A stretch of 64,000 bases of DNA from Candidatus Enterococcus leclercqii (lineage in GTDB: Bacteria > Bacillota > Bacilli > Lactobacillales > Enterococcaceae). The notes under the pieces were generated by a model. It saw nothing but the letters and a program-made list of their open reading frames with translations, did not search any database and was not told where the DNA came from. The DNA lies in contig NZ_MAEH01000014.1 of the NCBI RefSeq assembly GCF_009933135.1, positions 124,001-188,000 on the forward strand, in the 5' to 3' direction. A program made the translations under genes and the position numbers. Positions 63,039-64,000 of this stretch are shown here, piece by piece. Position 1 is the first letter of the stretch. The number at the start of each line of letters is the position of its first letter.

Positions 63039-64000
63039 TTATGCCCAGTCACCGTTACGGAAGACTGGAACCAAGGTGCCGTCTGCTTTGATTCCGTCGA
63101 TATTCATCTGATCAGAACCTACCATAAAGTCTACATGGGTGTGGCTGCGATTCAAACCAGCAGCGTCTAATTCTTCCTCTGTCATTTCGGTGCCGCCTTG
63201 CAGGTTGAAAGCATAAGCAGAACCAAAGGCCAAGTGGTTGGAAGCATTTTCGTCAAACAAGGTGTTGAAGAAGATGATGCCAGATTGTGAAATAGGGGAA
63301 GGATCAGGAACCAACGCGACTTCGCCTAAGTGTTTTGCTCCCTCATCGGTATCCAACAGTTTTGCCAAGACATCTTGACCTTCTGCAGCAGAAAATTCAA
63401 CAACTTTTCCGTCTTTAAACGTGAATTTCATTCCAGAAATGATATTGCCGGCGTAACTCAGTGGCTTGGTACTTGAAATGACACCATCTACACGCCGGCT
63501 ATCGGGAGCAGTGAAGACTTCTTCTGTTGGCATATTGGCCATGAATTTTTCATTGCGGCTGTTAAAACTGCCGGCGCCTTCCCACAAATGGTTTTTTGGC
63601 AGACCGATAGTAATGTCCGTTCCCGGTGCCGTGTAGTGCAGTGCCGTGAATTGTTCTTTATTTAATTCGGCTGCTTTTGAAGCTAGTTTTTCATCGTGGG
63701 CTTTCCAGGCAGCAACAGGGTCATCGCTGTAGACGCGGGTGGTTTTAAAGATTTCATCCCAGAGTTTAGCTTGGGCATCTTCGGCGGAAAGTTCAGGGAA
63801 GACTTTTTGTGCCCAATCTTCGCCAGCTGCAGCTACGACTGTCCAACTGATTTTGTTGGCTTGGGTTGCTTGCCGGATATTTTTCAATGCTTTTCCGGAA
63901 GCTGCTTGGTATTTAGCTACCCGGTCGGTATCTGTTCCTGCCAAGGCATCTGGGCTGGATGAAACAACGCTGATTCGACTAGCTCCTTTTGCAATCCAGT
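63039..64000 (-). CDS. pepS: M29 aminopeptidase (PepS/AmpS), N-terminal part outside window
   Basis: The frame is open to base 64000, so the gene starts beyond the right edge; about 320 of an expected 410 residues are present. The sequence shows the M29 signatures GLPKNHLWEGAGSFNSRNEKFMANMPTEEVFTAPD and FNTLFDENASNHLAFGSAY, then HTHVDFMVGSD with the metal ligands His and Asp. It is a cytosolic co-catalytic metalloaminopeptidase that trims N-terminal residues of peptides (Arg and aromatic in streptococcal PepS). Confidence 0.93.
   Translation of the reverse strand, partial: WIAKGASRISVVSSSPDALAGTDTDRVAKYQAASGKALKNIRQATQANKISWTVVAAAGEDWAQKVFPELSAEDAQAKLWDEIFKTTRVYSDDPVAAWKAHDEKLASKAAELNKEQFTALHYTAPGTDITIGLPKNHLWEGAGSFNSRNEKFMANMPTEEVFTAPDSRRVDGVISSTKPLSYAGNIISGMKFTFKDGKVVEFSAAEGQDVLAKLLDTDEGAKHLGEVALVPDPSPISQSGIIFFNTLFDENASNHLAFGSAYAFNLQGGTEMTEEELDAAGLNRSHTHVDFMVGSDQMNIDGIKADGTLVPVFRNGDWA

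Noticed and set aside
1-64000. CRISPR array, insertion sequences, integrase or attachment sites
   Set aside because: No regularly spaced direct repeats, transposase motifs or tRNA-end duplications were found next to the two tRNA genes.

Overview
The window looks like chromosomal DNA of a low-GC Gram-positive coccus of the Enterococcaceae, most likely an Enterococcus. The evidence is the gene order. It has a sigma-54 activator followed by EIIB, EIIAB, IIC, IID and DUF956 (the mpt layout of E. faecalis), a DtxR-type EfaR-like regulator next to zwf, and a division/cell-wall cluster running mraZ-rsmH-ftsL-pbp-mraY-murD-murG-divIB-ftsA-ftsZ-ylmE-sepF-ylmG-ylmH-divIVA-ileS with murE and murF absent. 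The tRNA genes lack an encoded CCA and there are two T-box leaders, both usual for Firmicutes. The species cannot be fixed from the sequence. A complete glutamate synthase (gltBD) and an archaeal-type ProRS are unexpected for E. faecalis itself. No CRISPR array, rRNA gene, insertion sequence, prophage or replication origin was seen.

Layout from left to right. 1-3147: the end of a membrane transglutaminase gene, a GNAT acetyltransferase, a small membrane protein and a tRNA-Glu gene. 3218-10623: the mannose/glucose PTS regulator mptR and a sigma-54-driven operon of five PTS-related genes. 10754-14082: a GlsB-like membrane protein, an M24 peptidase, and efp-asp23-nusB. 14284-18802: T-box-controlled proS, then a divergent pair encoding a 7TM receptor with a decayed kinase domain and a SipW-like signal peptidase that has lost its catalytic Ser and His. 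18988-23629: a methyltransferase, a hydrolase, tRNA-Arg, a YjdF-like membrane protein, a GT4 glycosyltransferase and a uracil-DNA glycosylase. 23717-24909: the L21 leader with rplU-prp-rpmA. 25047-32503: a thioesterase, folD-xseA-xseB-ispA-tlyA, argR and recN. 32783-34094: a small ORF, DUF4044 and CorA. 34422-49662: DUF3397 followed by the cell-division and cell-wall cluster. 49670-52874: T-box-ileS. 53124-59221: gltBD. 59321-64000: an AT-rich hydrolase, zwf, an EfaR-like regulator and the C-terminal part of an M29 aminopeptidase.

Most of the window is housekeeping. The PTS operon takes up hexoses under MptR and RpoN. folD, xseAB, ispA, tlyA, argR and recN form the conserved Firmicute block for one-carbon metabolism, repair and isoprenoids. 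The dcw block makes lipid II precursors and the divisome. Prp matures L27 in the operon where both are encoded. Zwf (NADPH) and GltBD (NADPH-dependent glutamate synthesis) are metabolically related but separately transcribed.

The least conventional part is 16073-18745. There two proteins, each resembling an enzyme but lacking key catalytic residues, are transcribed divergently from an AT-rich region carrying two inverted repeats. Other points worth a second look are the archaeal-type ProRS behind a T-box with a CCU specifier, a tRNA-Glu(CTC) with a poorly paired acceptor end, several long or multi-branched intergenic hairpins, and promoter-overlapping palindromes at gltB and efaR.
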